This document shows positions 37,001-45,411 of a stretch of 64,000 nucleotides of DNA, in pieces (position 1 is the first letter of the stretch; each line of letters opens with the position of its first letter). A program made the translations under genes and the position numbers. The stretch is from the NCBI GenBank assembly GCA_947493175.1, contig CANLQD010000008.1:124001-188000 (forward strand). The letters are read 5' to 3'. The DNA comes from an uncultured Flavobacteriaceae bacterium (GTDB lineage: Bacteria; Bacteroidota; Bacteroidia; Flavobacteriales; Flavobacteriaceae). The notes beneath the pieces were generated by a model, which did no database searches, was not told the origin of the DNA, and worked only from the letters and a program-made list of their open reading frames with translations.

Positions 37001-37303
37001 TCATTTTATGTCGGAATCAAAGCTTTCAAAGGTATCGTTGAAAGTTTTGCTATTTACCAGGGTTTGATTTTTAGAAAGGACAAAAGCTAATCTTACGTTT
37101 ATGATCAAAATCCATAACCCAAGAAAGGGACCTAAATCAAAAAGATCTGCTTCAGCCGGACGTATGGGAAAGGTTTTCATGTTCAAGACCAAGAAAAAAA
37201 TGAAAAGCAAGCAGGTAACCCGACTGATTATTTTCCCAAAACCTATGTTTTTTATAATGTTTAAACCAAACAAAAACCATGGTATCGTCATGAAAATAGA
37301 CAC
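37001..37303 (-). CDS. Possible small membrane protein (start uncertain, perhaps a gene remnant)
   Basis: Up to 100 residues from a GTG, or 96 from an ATG at 37291. Three hydrophobic segments (about 5-22, 28-42 and 60-78) and a polar C-terminal tail give the look of a real membrane protein. The frame continues upstream as hydrophobic sequence (TYTVSGIVSIFM) to a stop nine codons before the GTG, so it may be a truncated gene. No family recognised and no good ribosome site. Confidence 0.4.
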   Translation of the reverse strand: MSIFMTIPWFLFGLNIIKNIGFGKIISRVTCLLFIFFLVLNMKTFPIRPAEADLFDLGPFLGLWILIINVRLAFVLSKNQTLVNSKTFNDTFESFDSDIK

Positions 37304-37446
37304 TATCCCGCTAACCGTATAAGTTAAAAATCACAGGAGTTCGACCTTTATTTAAAGTCTAACCTTATTTGCCCTAGTTGATTAATATACCTTTCAATTG
37401 TGACCATATAAGATTGTTTTGATTAAGTGGCTTCTTAAATTCTTGT

Positions 37447-38829
37447 TCAGCCATAGTTTTTCTTAATCTCACTCACTATATTTTCCTTGAAATTATCGTC
37501 GGTAATAAATTCTTTTTCAAAGGCCTCAAACTGGTCTCTTTCGACACCTATTTTTATGGCAGCATTTTTAAAATGCTCCAACGTCAATATTTCGTTTTCA
37601 GCAAATTCCAACAACGATTTCATTATGAGGTTCATCTTATTTCTTCCAAAGGTATCCTCAAAACATTTAAGCATTAGAGGGGCCAATATATATCGATATT
37701 TTTCTCCTATTTCATCTTTGCGCTTAATTTTGTTCAATGGGATAAAGCTGTCATCCTTAATATATTTTAATTGGTTGATCAATACTTCCGATAAGAATTG
37801 CTTTCCGGCTAAATCTTCTGCCGTATTATAGGATAAGTATTCTGCAAATGACTCCAGCCAAAACCATCCCAACTTTCCGGACATTACGTTGGCTCCAAAA
37901 TAATTGTGCCCAAACTCGTGTCCGAAATATTTATAATGATGGTCGAAGAATTTGCCACGATCATCTACCAATTTATCGAAGTTTAGTCCGGTAAAGGCGA
38001 ATGAGGGATACGTGTTAAATCCCCAACTACTTCCTTTCTTTCTCTCATTGATGGCCTTATGATTGATTATATAGATGTTATCGGTAAACGCAATGCCCAA
38101 ATTTTTAGAGAGGTTATTCTTGATGAGTTCTATATTCTCGAAGATAGTCTTTGCATTTGCTTTGGTGACAGATGCGTTCAATATATAATCCCCATGGTTT
38201 TCGATGAAGTTATAATTGCCAGCAAACAATAACAACGGATACGCTTTCTTAGAGACAAAATGTGCACTGGTTCCTTTTTTTGGTGCCGTTCCATTTATAA
38301 AAATCGTATTTCCTCCCTTGATGCTTACCGTTAGATCATAGGTATAGCTTTGTATTGGTTTGTCATTTTCAGTATCGTAAATAACTGGGTACCACTTTGT
38401 TTGTTCAGTGGCTCTTAAAGTTTGACCGTTAAGGGCGATTACACCTTTGTAATCAAATTGATTAAAATCATCTGAGTATATTGGAAACGCTCCCTTATAA
38501 CTAATGTGAAAAGTAGATGGTATATGTTCAGCATCATCTATATTGAAGCTATACGCTATAGCTTCTCCCACTATTTTACCATCATAATGGCCTTGGTAGT
38601 CAATTAGTTCGTTCTCATTGTCTTTAAAATATTTAATATTCATTCCTTTATTCAGCAAAATGTGATATTCTTTTAATTCAGGAATATTTGATAGGTCAAA
38701 CTCACATTTGAACAACCCAGAGTTTAAATCGATTTCTACCCCACCCTTAATATGGATTTGAGTGTAAAGCGTATTGGACATTCCGAAAGCACATAGTAGC
38801 ACGAAAACTGTACAACTCTTTATTTTCAT
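37447..38829 (-). CDS. Secreted M1-like (gluzincin) metallopeptidase
   Basis: 460 residues from the ATG that opens a signal peptide (MKIKSCTVFVLLCAFGMSNTLY); the frame is open 61 codons further up without coding character. The zinc site is HEFGH at 304-308 followed by Glu326 in WFWLESFAEYLS, the HEXXH-18-E spacing of M1 peptidases. The N-terminal ~200 residues are a beta-rich domain like the N-terminal saddle of M1 enzymes. The usual GXMEN exopeptidase motif is not seen; TYPSFAFTGL occupies the region. Substrate unknown. No partner genes. Confidence 0.82.
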   Translation of the reverse strand: MKIKSCTVFVLLCAFGMSNTLYTQIHIKGGVEIDLNSGLFKCEFDLSNIPELKEYHILLNKGMNIKYFKDNENELIDYQGHYDGKIVGEAIAYSFNIDDAEHIPSTFHISYKGAFPIYSDDFNQFDYKGVIALNGQTLRATEQTKWYPVIYDTENDKPIQSYTYDLTVSIKGGNTIFINGTAPKKGTSAHFVSKKAYPLLLFAGNYNFIENHGDYILNASVTKANAKTIFENIELIKNNLSKNLGIAFTDNIYIINHKAINERKKGSSWGFNTYPSFAFTGLNFDKLVDDRGKFFDHHYKYFGHEFGHNYFGANVMSGKLGWFWLESFAEYLSYNTAEDLAGKQFLSEVLINQLKYIKDDSFIPLNKIKRKDEIGEKYRYILAPLMLKCFEDTFGRNKMNLIMKSLLEFAENEILTLEHFKNAAIKIGVERDQFEAFEKEFITDDNFKENIVSEIKKNYG

Positions 38830-38997
38830 ATGAATTGGTATTGTTGACCTTATAGACATCAAATTTTCATAAAGGTTACAGTTCATGGACAAAATCGCTT
38901 TTGTGATTTTAATTGCTGCATTAGTCCATAAACCGTATTTCATTTGATAAAAAATAAGAGTGTGGCCGACAATTGAACCTATACAACAGGAAAAATT

Positions 38998-39240
38998 ATG
39001 AAGCCAAGACATTTAAAAAAATCTAGTTTTTCAGTGGAGCATGCATATTTTGTTGATGGTAAAAAACATACCGGAACTTGTGGAATCACCCCCTTTGACT
39101 GTATTAGGGAACGCTACAGAACGGGTAAGGCTACATCTTTGAAGAACTAAGAAGGAATTAAAGTTCAAATAAAGGATATCTCGGAAAGCGCCTATGTGAT
39201 TTCCCTTTTTCACGGCCATACGATTTACCTGTTCCCTTGA
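38998..39240 (+). pseudogene. Possible broken gene of about 80 codons with an in-frame TAA
   Basis: An ATG with AGGAAAA upstream opens a 50-residue frame (MKPRHLKKSSFSVEHAYFVD, later GTCGITPFDCIRERYRTGK) that ends at a TAA at 39148. The same frame goes on for 29 more codons with protein-like sequence (EGIKVQIKDISESAYVISL, then HGHTIYLFP) to a TGA. The two parts look like one former gene split by a nonsense change. The family is not recognised. It could also be a genuine 50-residue protein. Confidence 0.35.
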
Positions 39241-39361
39241 AATATTTCGCCCTTTATTTCGTTTTTGTTTCCCAAGTACGCCGTTCGTATGCCAATGATG
39301 CATCGAAATAACTGAGATTTACTGGGAGTTCAGAGTTTGTAAACTTCTAAAGAAAGTGATT

Positions 39362-39976
39362 ATGAAAACCTTCTTAACGATTTGTTTCGTCCTATTTATG
39401 TGTATCATTTCCGGATGTAGCGGCAATGAAGAGGAGGCTCCAAATTTGAACCCTGAAGCGGTAGCAATATCCCTAGATACTATAAGATGGTCATGGGCTA
39501 AAATAAGCTGGTCAAATGCCAAGGACCCTGAAAACGAACCGGTGTATTACAAGGTAACACTCAACGACATCGTAAAAGCCAACGTAACTGCCGCAACCGA
39601 ATTAAAACTAATCGACCTAGAGGCCGAGACCGATTATGAAGTGGAAGTGGAAGCGATTGATCTGCATGGTGGTGCCTCAACAAGCAGTTTAGACTTCACG
39701 ACCGGTGTTCAACCGACCATTGAAATAACCGCTATAAGCGTAGAAGACATAACTTCTAACAGTGCCAGATTGATTTGGCAGACTACTACGGAACCAACAA
39801 ACCTTAAGATTTTTCAGTTTTTATCTCTGGACAATGAATTGCTAAGCGAGAATTATACAGGCAATGAATTTCTTTTTACGAACCTTAATTCATTTACCAA
39901 ATACTCCGTAAGTTTATCCATTATCGACGATTCGGGCGTGGTTACTGCCGTAAACATCCCTTTTACAACTCTCTAG
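39362..39976 (+). CDS. Lipoprotein with two fibronectin type III-like domains
   Basis: 204 residues from the ATG (MKTFLTICFVLFMCIISGCSG); a GTG six bases upstream is less likely. Lipobox ISGC. Two Fn3-like repeats: about 30-115 (WSWAKISWSNAKDPENEPVYYKVTL, LEAETDYEVEVEAID) and about 120-204 (NSARLIWQTTTEPTN, LNSFTKYSVSLSIID). Such small Fn3 lipoproteins sit on the surface of Bacteroidota and often bind carbohydrate or protein. It is the last host gene before the integrated element. Confidence 0.78.
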   Translation: MKTFLTICFVLFMCIISGCSGNEEEAPNLNPEAVAISLDTIRWSWAKISWSNAKDPENEPVYYKVTLNDIVKANVTAATELKLIDLEAETDYEVEVEAIDLHGGASTSSLDFTTGVQPTIEITAISVEDITSNSARLIWQTTTEPTNLKIFQFLSLDNELLSENYTGNEFLFTNLNSFTKYSVSLSIIDDSGVVTAVNIPFTTL

Positions 39977-39990
39977 TGGTTCTAATGGAC

Positions 39991-40011
39991 GGTCTGGACG
40001 GGACTCGAACC
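39991..40011 (-). other. Putative attachment site: 3' end of a tRNA-Asp-like gene (left ICE boundary)
   Basis: On the minus strand GGTTCGAGTCCCGTCCAGACC is the T loop, T stem and acceptor 3' strand of a tRNA, matching the tRNA-Asp type. No matching 5' half (expected acceptor GGTCTGG, D and anticodon arms) lies to the right, so this is not a functional tRNA. It is what remains at one end when an element integrates into a tRNA 3' end. The missing 5' half lies on the right side, so the element extends rightward and the intact tRNA should be at its far end, outside this window. Confidence 0.65.
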
Positions 40012-40888
40012 TTGCTCAGCGAGCCCAATCGCTGCGGCACTTCTGCCAAATATCTTCATTAATGTTGACGATTTGTGACCTATTTACAATGATTGATAGT
40101 TCAACTTGTTTTCGTCTGACGCAAAAATAGTAATTCTTTTTAATTAACTGCATTTAATATTGAATAAAATAAGCTGATTGGTATTATTGCCTTTTCTATG
40201 ATTAAGAAGTTCTGTATTCACTATCTCACTCAGCACATTCCCCTACATTTCGCGAAAAGCTGTATTCCGGGAAAAGAGCTTCACTACAAAGTTCTTGGAC
40301 ACAATCCCCAATTTCAGCTTTCCATTCCGCTAACCCTTCCCGATGCTCTGGGAAGGAACACTACATTCCCGAGCCAAAATTGTGAATTAAGTCCGCCTTT
40401 TCATCGGAAAGACATCACTTCGATTTTCTTAACAGGATTTTCGGCGCGGTCTTCTTGAGCCCTCACTCGAAAATCCTTAAAAACCGAACCGCTGCCTTAC
40501 ACATTTTAAGGGGTTTATAATGGATAAAGCCTTTATTGTTTTTCGGGTCGTCGAAAAACAGGCACGACATAACCAATTCTAATTTAACCACAGCTACTTA
40601 TTTCGCTTAACTGTCGGTACGCTCAAACGCAACTGCGTTTAAAAGAATTGCTAATGCCCTTATGGAACTTGTCAAGACTATACGAGTTTTAGTGAAAAAT
40701 AAGGTTTCTACTTCCTTGAAAATCTAAGGATTTTACTACGTCGCAAACACACCTGATTTTACCCTAAAAGTCTTGACAAAACCCACTCTATCCATTGTGC
40801 GATGCACAGAAGAAAAGAACAAACACCCCTTAAAATTTAATCTGTTTTAAATCAATAGGGGAAATATAAATTACTTAAATATTTTATT
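40012..40888. other. Noncoding ICE end region
   Basis: About 880 bp between the att site and ssb. An ORF at 40198-40458 has no ribosome site and low coding character, so I do not call it. Two small hairpins next to the att site (CAGCGA/TCGCTG at 40017-40034 and GGCA/TGCC at 40036-40047) mimic anticodon and D arms. A TTTCGCGAAA palindrome is at 40248-40257. The right part, 40537-40779, is rich in hairpins and listed separately. Confidence 0.55.
40537..40779. ncRNA. Candidate structured RNA or origin region upstream of ssb
   Basis: Several inverted repeats fall within 243 bp: TGTTTTTCG/CGAAAAACA (40537-40545 with 40552-40560, 6 nt loop); AAACGCA/TGCGTTT (40625-40640); AAAATC/GATTTT (40719-40734, TAAG loop); and a long-range pair TTGTCAAGACT/AGTCTTGACAA (40669-40679 with 40769-40779) that closes over the last hairpin. 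There is no ORF with coding character. This could be a regulatory RNA, a single-strand or plasmid-type origin, or an integration/excision site. No match to a known RNA family is recognised. Confidence 0.35.
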
Positions 40889-41233
40889 ATGAGTACTATT
40901 AAAAATCACGTACAGTTAATTGGAAATGTTGGACAAGAACCAACCATTACGAACCTTGAAAGCGGAAAGAAAGTAGCCCGTTTTTCACTAGCCACAAATG
41001 AGTATTACAAAGATAGTAAAGGCGAAAAGCAAACAGATACGAACTGGCATACAATTGTTGCTTGGGGCAAAACTGCTGAAATAGTAGAAAAGTATGTTGC
41101 TAAAGGAAAAGAAGTTGGAATATCGGGAAAACTCAAAACTCGAAGCTACACAACTGATGATAACGAACAACGCTATGTTACGGAAGTTGTAGCCGATGAA
41201 ATCCTTTTACTTGGAAGTAAAGGCGATAAGTAA
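40889..41233 (+). CDS. ssb: Single-stranded DNA-binding protein (ICE copy)
   Basis: 114 residues, one OB fold: HVQLIGNVGQEPTITNLESGKKVARFSLATNEYYKDSKGEKQTDTNWHTIVAWGKTAEIVEKYVAKGKEVGISGKL. It lacks the long Gly/Pro-rich tail and acidic tip of the housekeeping SSB, as is common in element-encoded copies. It would cover transferred single-stranded DNA. A terminator follows directly. Confidence 0.93.
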   Translation: MSTIKNHVQLIGNVGQEPTITNLESGKKVARFSLATNEYYKDSKGEKQTDTNWHTIVAWGKTAEIVEKYVAKGKEVGISGKLKTRSYTTDDNEQRYVTEVVADEILLLGSKGDK

Positions 41234-41243
41234 GCCTAAAATG

Positions 41244-41283
41244 AAAGAGGGCGTAACCGTCGAAAGATGCGCCCTCTTTTTTC
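41244..41283 (+). terminator. Rho-independent terminator after ssb
   Basis: AAAGAGGGCG and CGCCCTCTTT form a 10 bp stem around 16 nt, followed by a T run. It starts 11 bp after the ssb stop codon. Confidence 0.88.
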
Positions 41284-41311
41284 ATTATTCACATTTTAAA
41301 TACTATAAACA

Positions 41312-41761
41312 ATGAAAGCACAAGTTAACGAAATAAAGATTAGCTATAAAGGGGGGTTGAAATCTTCTAAATGGCAAAAAATTGGTAGTTCGCAAGATGC
41401 AGCCGAACTTCTTTTTGAGGATTGGGATAAAGATACTATCGGAATACAAGAAACCTTTAAGGTGGTTTTGTTGAACAATAGCAATAAGGTAAAAGGGGTC
41501 TATCAACTTTCACATGGCGGTATAACAGGAACATTAATAGACCTACGAATATTGTTTGCGGTTATATTGAAATCTCTATCCGTTGCAATAATTTTAACAC
41601 ACAATCATCCAAGTGGAAAATTACAACCTAGTGATTCGGATAAGAGACTAACGAGCAAAATTAAAAAAGCATCAAAGCTATTCGATATTACCATTCTTGA
41701 CCATTTGATATTTGCACCTGATGGGGACTATTACAGTTTTTCTGATAATGGACTTTTGTAA
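41312..41761 (+). CDS. radC: RadC-type JAB domain protein
   Basis: 149 residues. C-terminal JAMM/MPN domain of RadC: HGGITGTLIDLRILFAVIL, AIILTHNHPSGKLQPSDSDKRLTSKIKKASKLFDITILDHLIF, with the metal-binding HxHPS-x(n)-SxxD pattern (THNHPSG then PSDSD). The N-terminal helix-hairpin-helix part of full-length RadC is missing, as is usual for copies on mobile elements. Its function there is unknown despite the old DNA-repair name. Confidence 0.9.
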   Translation: MKAQVNEIKISYKGGLKSSKWQKIGSSQDAAELLFEDWDKDTIGIQETFKVVLLNNSNKVKGVYQLSHGGITGTLIDLRILFAVILKSLSVAIILTHNHPSGKLQPSDSDKRLTSKIKKASKLFDITILDHLIFAPDGDYYSFSDNGLL

Positions 41762-41772
41762 AACTGAAAGCT

Positions 41773-41970
41773 ATGATTTACATTAAATTTCAAGATTTGA
41801 GCGAGGAAAAACAAGAGGAACTTTTTCAAATTTCTAGGGAACACGTTATACATCTTTTTGGGGAATCTATTCAAAAATATGTTGACGAAACTGGGGCGGA
41901 TTTCGACAAGTTGATAGACGAGGAAATGATTAAAAATCTATACACATATAACTTCGTTTTCAACATCTAA
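41773..41970 (+). CDS. Small hypothetical acidic protein
   Basis: 65 residues. Predicted all helical and acidic: FQDLSEEKQEELFQISREHVIHLFGESIQ, then DETGADFDKLIDEEMIKNLY. It begins 11 bp after radC and ends before a terminator, so it belongs to the radC transcript. No family recognised. Confidence 0.65.
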   Translation: MIYIKFQDLSEEKQEELFQISREHVIHLFGESIQKYVDETGADFDKLIDEEMIKNLYTYNFVFNI

Positions 41971-41992
41971 TTCCCTAAAGTTAATTTTTAAG

Positions 41993-42017
41993 CACCTCTA
42001 ATGTTAGGGGTGTTTTT
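41993..42017 (+). terminator. Terminator after the radC operon
   Basis: CACCTCTAA and TTAGGGGTG pair around a tight turn (one T-G pair), followed by TTTTT. It lies 22 bp past the stop of the 65-residue protein gene. Confidence 0.72.
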
Positions 42018-42199
42018 GTATGCAATTAACATTCAATTCAAGAAAAAAATGTATCTTTACAATGCTGAAATTCAGCGTACAAATTAAAGTAAGGTTATCC
42101 AATTTTTGACTTTCGCCGATACCCTTACACATCGAAAAATAACATATCGGAAAATCATTTTCCTTGAAAATGGCAATCGGCTTTTTAGCCGGATTGTAT

Positions 42200-42300
42200 G
42201 GATTTTTGTCACGCTTGCGCGTGACGAAAAGGAATAGCAAGAGGGTAACACGCTTCGCGATGTTTCGGATTCCTTTTCGTTTCCAAATAGCTGATTACTA
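42200..42300. other. Putative origin of transfer (oriT) inverted-repeat region
   Basis: The ~380 bp gap before the mobilisation genes contains GTCACGC-TTGC-GCGTGAC (42208-42225, perfect 7 bp stem). CGAAAAGGAAT at 42225-42235 pairs with ATTCCTTTTCG at 42269-42279 (perfect 11 bp arms, 33 nt apart). The space between holds a further CGC-TTC-GCG turn. Inverted repeats directly upstream of a relaxase operon are the normal layout of an oriT. The nick site cannot be placed by eye. Confidence 0.6.
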
Positions 42301-42401
42301 GCGATTTGAATATATTTCAATTTCCTGACAATCAACGATTTGCGACAAACGGGCTGAGAACGCCCATTTTTAGGGAAGGTTTTGCGACAAATCGGCGAAA
42401 T

Positions 42402-42782
42402 ATGGACTCATTTACTGGAATTAGATTTAAAAAAGAAACTGCAAAACGTTTCCAAACATTCTCACGCACATACTTCAAATCTCACACCGAGGCAATGTCC
42501 ACGATGCTCGATTTTTTCTTCTATAACGAGATTTCCCCAAAAGAAAAATTAGGTCCAACAGGACGCACCATCGAAGCTAAACTCTTAAAAAGAATTAATG
42601 CGGTTATCGCCATAATGCGAGATGTAGAAAAGACACAAACCAAACCTACGGTAGCAATGATTCAATCGCTATTTGAAACAGAAGAGCCCACAAAAAAATC
42701 GCTAATCGTAGAAAAGAAATATGCTGAAGAAAAGAAAGAAGTGCGCTTTCGCGAAAAGCAAAATACAAGTAATCAACTCTAA
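42402..42782 (+). CDS. BfmA/BtgA family mobilisation accessory protein
   Basis: 126 residues from the ATG MDSFTGIRFKKETAKRFQTFS; the frame is open 32 codons further up but into the oriT-like region. Short DNA-binding-type protein: an N-terminal strand-helix (FTGIRFKKETAKRFQTFSRTYFKSHTEAMSTMLDFF) resembles a ribbon-helix-helix, followed by basic helices. In Bacteroidota elements such proteins bind oriT and help the relaxase encoded just downstream, here 11 bp away. Confidence 0.8.
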   Translation: MDSFTGIRFKKETAKRFQTFSRTYFKSHTEAMSTMLDFFFYNEISPKEKLGPTGRTIEAKLLKRINAVIAIMRDVEKTQTKPTVAMIQSLFETEEPTKKSLIVEKKYAEEKKEVRFREKQNTSNQL

Positions 42783-42793
42783 TTTTTTGAATT

Positions 42794-43825
42794 ATGTATA
42801 TCACAATCATAGCTCAAAAAATGGGTGCAAATTACTCACAAAGTTCAGCGGATTTTGTGGGGTATTTAGAGAAAGAAAATGAAGGTTTAGAACAGCGAGA
42901 TATGGAACACTTTTTTAATCAATATGGCGATGAGATTTCTGCAGAAGAAGTGGTAAAAGAGATTGATGGAAACACCGCAAAATTGAAAAAGAAAGAACCT
43001 AAATTTTATTCGATTACAGTCAGTCCATCGAAGTATGAATTAAGACGATTACAGAACAGTCGTGAAGATTTAAAAACCTACACCAAAGAGATAATGAAAG
43101 ATTACGTTGCATCATTCAATCGGGAAATGAACGGACGACCCGTAACAATAGATGACATTAAATATTATGCAAAAATTGAACATCAACGCACCTTTAAAGG
43201 AACAGATTTTCAGATAAAAGAAAACCAACCTTTTGCAACAAAAATATTGCAGCTCAAAACAGAAATCAGAAATGTTCAAGAAGGAAGAGCTGAAGGGAAC
43301 ATTAAAAAAATGAGAAAAGAAATTGCCAAACTGGAACGCCAAGCACCGCATCAACAAAATGGAAAACGGATAGTCCAGGGAATGCAAAAAGATGGAAACC
43401 AAAGTCACATTCATATTATTGTTAGCAGAAAAGATGCTTCAAATTTGATAAGTCTTTCCCCAGGAAGTAAACACAAAGCTTCGGAAGTTGAAATGCACGG
43501 AAAGAACGTAAAGCGTGGTTTTGATAGAGATAAATTTTTTGAGAAAGCAGAAAAGACTTTTGACAAGACTTTTGACTATAAACGCAACTTTGCAGAGACC
43601 TACAAAGCACGAAAGGATTTTGTAAAAAATCCCAAGCTCTACTTTGCAGCTTTGATGAAATTACCAGCAAACGAAAGAGCATTGGCTTTCAAAATGATGA
43701 CGAAAACGGGATTGCCAATCGTTCCAAGTATTCCTGTCACTCAGGCGCAAATTGCACTTCGTGTTTTCAAACGATTAAGACGTGGTGCAGAAATAGCAAT
43801 TAAATCAAGTTCAATAGGAATATAG
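42794..43825 (+). CDS. Relaxase, MobB/DUF5712 family
   Basis: 343 residues. Would nick oriT and stay covalently attached to the transferred strand. The relaxase metal site is visible as SHIHIIVSRKD (His205 and His207), with another His at IEHQRTF (about 130). Candidate catalytic tyrosines lie in the N-terminal half. YITIIAQKMGANYSQSSADFVGYLEKEN is the usual start of this family. The gene follows the BtgA-like gene by 11 bp and overlaps or abuts the coupling protein gene, forming one mobilisation operon. Confidence 0.85.
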   Translation: MYITIIAQKMGANYSQSSADFVGYLEKENEGLEQRDMEHFFNQYGDEISAEEVVKEIDGNTAKLKKKEPKFYSITVSPSKYELRRLQNSREDLKTYTKEIMKDYVASFNREMNGRPVTIDDIKYYAKIEHQRTFKGTDFQIKENQPFATKILQLKTEIRNVQEGRAEGNIKKMRKEIAKLERQAPHQQNGKRIVQGMQKDGNQSHIHIIVSRKDASNLISLSPGSKHKASEVEMHGKNVKRGFDRDKFFEKAEKTFDKTFDYKRNFAETYKARKDFVKNPKLYFAALMKLPANERALAFKMMTKTGLPIVPSIPVTQAQIALRVFKRLRRGAEIAIKSSSIGI

Positions 43826-43830
43826 TGGTT

Positions 43831-45411
43831 ATGGAAATAGACAATCTTATAACAATACTTTCAATCATTGGTTTGACCAGTACTGTTTTCTATGCAATGT
43901 TTCGCGTAAGCAAATATGCGTTCTTATTAAATATCACTATGCTTTCATTTCTCGTTTTCTATATTTCTGAAGGAAATGAATTTGTATCGATATTATTGTA
44001 TTTAGTTTGTCCTCTTATGCTAATTAATACAGGACTGTATGTTTTTCTGCATAAAACCGAAGACACACAAAATGGAAATACTAAATATCAGGTCAGTTTT
44101 TCTACGAATAAAGGAAACTTCAAATTAGATAATATTAAACGTGGCGCATCCGTCATCGGATCCGCCGGAAGCGGAAAAACCGAAAGTGTAGTTTATGGAT
44201 TTCTTAATCATTTCCGGAAAGAGGAATTTTGCGGAATCATTCACGACTACAAGGATTTTGAACTGACCGAAATGGCGTATCCGCTTTTCAAGGATAGCGA
44301 TATCCCGTTTAAGGTCGTTTCCTTCGACAAAATCATTCATCGGGTAAATCCTATTGCACCACGGTATTTAGAGAACGAGGAAAGCGTAAACGAAGTGTCT
44401 AGGGTGCTGATTGAAAACCTTTTGGAACAAAGGGAATCGGGAACAACCGGCACTACAAAATTCTTTAACGATGCTGCTGAAGGTTTGATTGGCGGTTTAA
44501 TTTGGAAACTGAAAATCGACTACCCTAAATACTGCACCCTTCCACATCTAATAGCTATTTATCAACTATTGGACACAGACAGTCTTATACAGTTTTTGGA
44601 AACCAATACCACATCAAGGGCAATGGCAGATGCTTTTATTAGTGGGAAGGATTCCGATAGGCAGACAGCTGGCGTTAAAAGCACCTTGGCCAATGCACTA
44701 AAACGCATTAGTACACAACGTATTTTTATGGCATTGTCCGCAGACGAAGTACCATTGAATATAAATAGCAAAGATAATCCTGCAATCATTTCTGTGGTAA
44801 ACAATCCAAAATATGAGACATCGTATTCGCCTGTGATTGCCACCATTATTCACACCATTACCAAACAAATGAGCGTGCGAAATTCCAAACCTTCATTTTT
44901 GTTGATGGAAGAAGCACCTACTATCCGATTATTGAATATGCATCGCATTCCTGCGACTTTGAGAAGCTACGATATAGCAACTATCTATGTAATGCAGGAT
45001 AAGATTCAGAACGATATGATGTATGGCGATAAGGCGAGTAAAGCAATATTGAGTAATCTTTCTTACCAATTTTTCGGTAAGGTAAATGACCCAGATACTG
45101 CTAAATACTACGAACGCTTTTTTGAAATTATTAAAGACCCAACAAAAAGTATTAGCCGTGGCCATAACCTCGATTTTGACACACGTATTACCACAGGCGA
45201 AAAGGAAATACCCAAGATAAGAGCAGATGTGTTCTTTAGATTAAAACAGGGCGAGTTTATAACCTATGCAGATGGGAAGGATAAGAAGGTACAGTTTAAA
45301 TTGGCTAATATTCAACGAGAACTACCGAAAGTATCAAAACCATTTTCTCAGGCTGATTTAGAGGCAAATTTTGAGAGTGTTTATGAGGAGGCGAGGACGA
45401 TATTTGGCTAA
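43831..45411 (+). CDS. Type IV coupling protein (VirD4/TraG-type ATPase)
   Basis: 526 residues from ATG 43831; a GTG two codons earlier overlaps the relaxase stop. Links the relaxosome to the secretion channel. Two or three N-terminal TM segments (about 5-25, 30-47, 50-74), Walker A GSAGSGKT at 110-117, Walker B PSFLLMEEAPTI near 360, and a C-terminal part with YQFFGKVNDPDTAKYYERFF. The last residues (DLEANFESVYEEARTIFG) recur as a diverged second copy at 49743-49820 on the other side of the inserted cargo. Confidence 0.9.
   Translation: MEIDNLITILSIIGLTSTVFYAMFRVSKYAFLLNITMLSFLVFYISEGNEFVSILLYLVCPLMLINTGLYVFLHKTEDTQNGNTKYQVSFSTNKGNFKLDNIKRGASVIGSAGSGKTESVVYGFLNHFRKEEFCGIIHDYKDFELTEMAYPLFKDSDIPFKVVSFDKIIHRVNPIAPRYLENEESVNEVSRVLIENLLEQRESGTTGTTKFFNDAAEGLIGGLIWKLKIDYPKYCTLPHLIAIYQLLDTDSLIQFLETNTTSRAMADAFISGKDSDRQTAGVKSTLANALKRISTQRIFMALSADEVPLNINSKDNPAIISVVNNPKYETSYSPVIATIIHTITKQMSVRNSKPSFLLMEEAPTIRLLNMHRIPATLRSYDIATIYVMQDKIQNDMMYGDKASKAILSNLSYQFFGKVNDPDTAKYYERFFEIIKDPTKSISRGHNLDFDTRITTGEKEIPKIRADVFFRLKQGEFITYADGKDKKVQFKLANIQRELPKVSKPFSQADLEANFESVYEEARTIFG

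Noticed and set aside
39031..39303. Minus-strand 90-residue ORF beside the fibronectin-type lipoprotein gene
   Set aside because: It is antisense to the more protein-like split frame at 38998-39240.
39991..40060. A functional tRNA gene at the ICE end
   Set aside because: T arm and acceptor 3' strand are good, but the 5' acceptor strand GGTCTGG is absent and the anticodon-like arm has a 6 nt loop. It is better read as an att remnant.
40198..40458. 86-residue ORF in the ICE end region
   Set aside because: No ribosome site, odd composition and hairpin-containing DNA; I treat it as noncoding.
40537..40779. Retron msr-msd RNA
   Set aside because: No reverse transcriptase gene is visible nearby, so only a generic structured-region call is justified.
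42084..42335. Minus-strand ORFs over the oriT-like region
   Set aside because: They run through the inverted repeats and have no coding character; overlapping frames in palindromic DNA often stay open.
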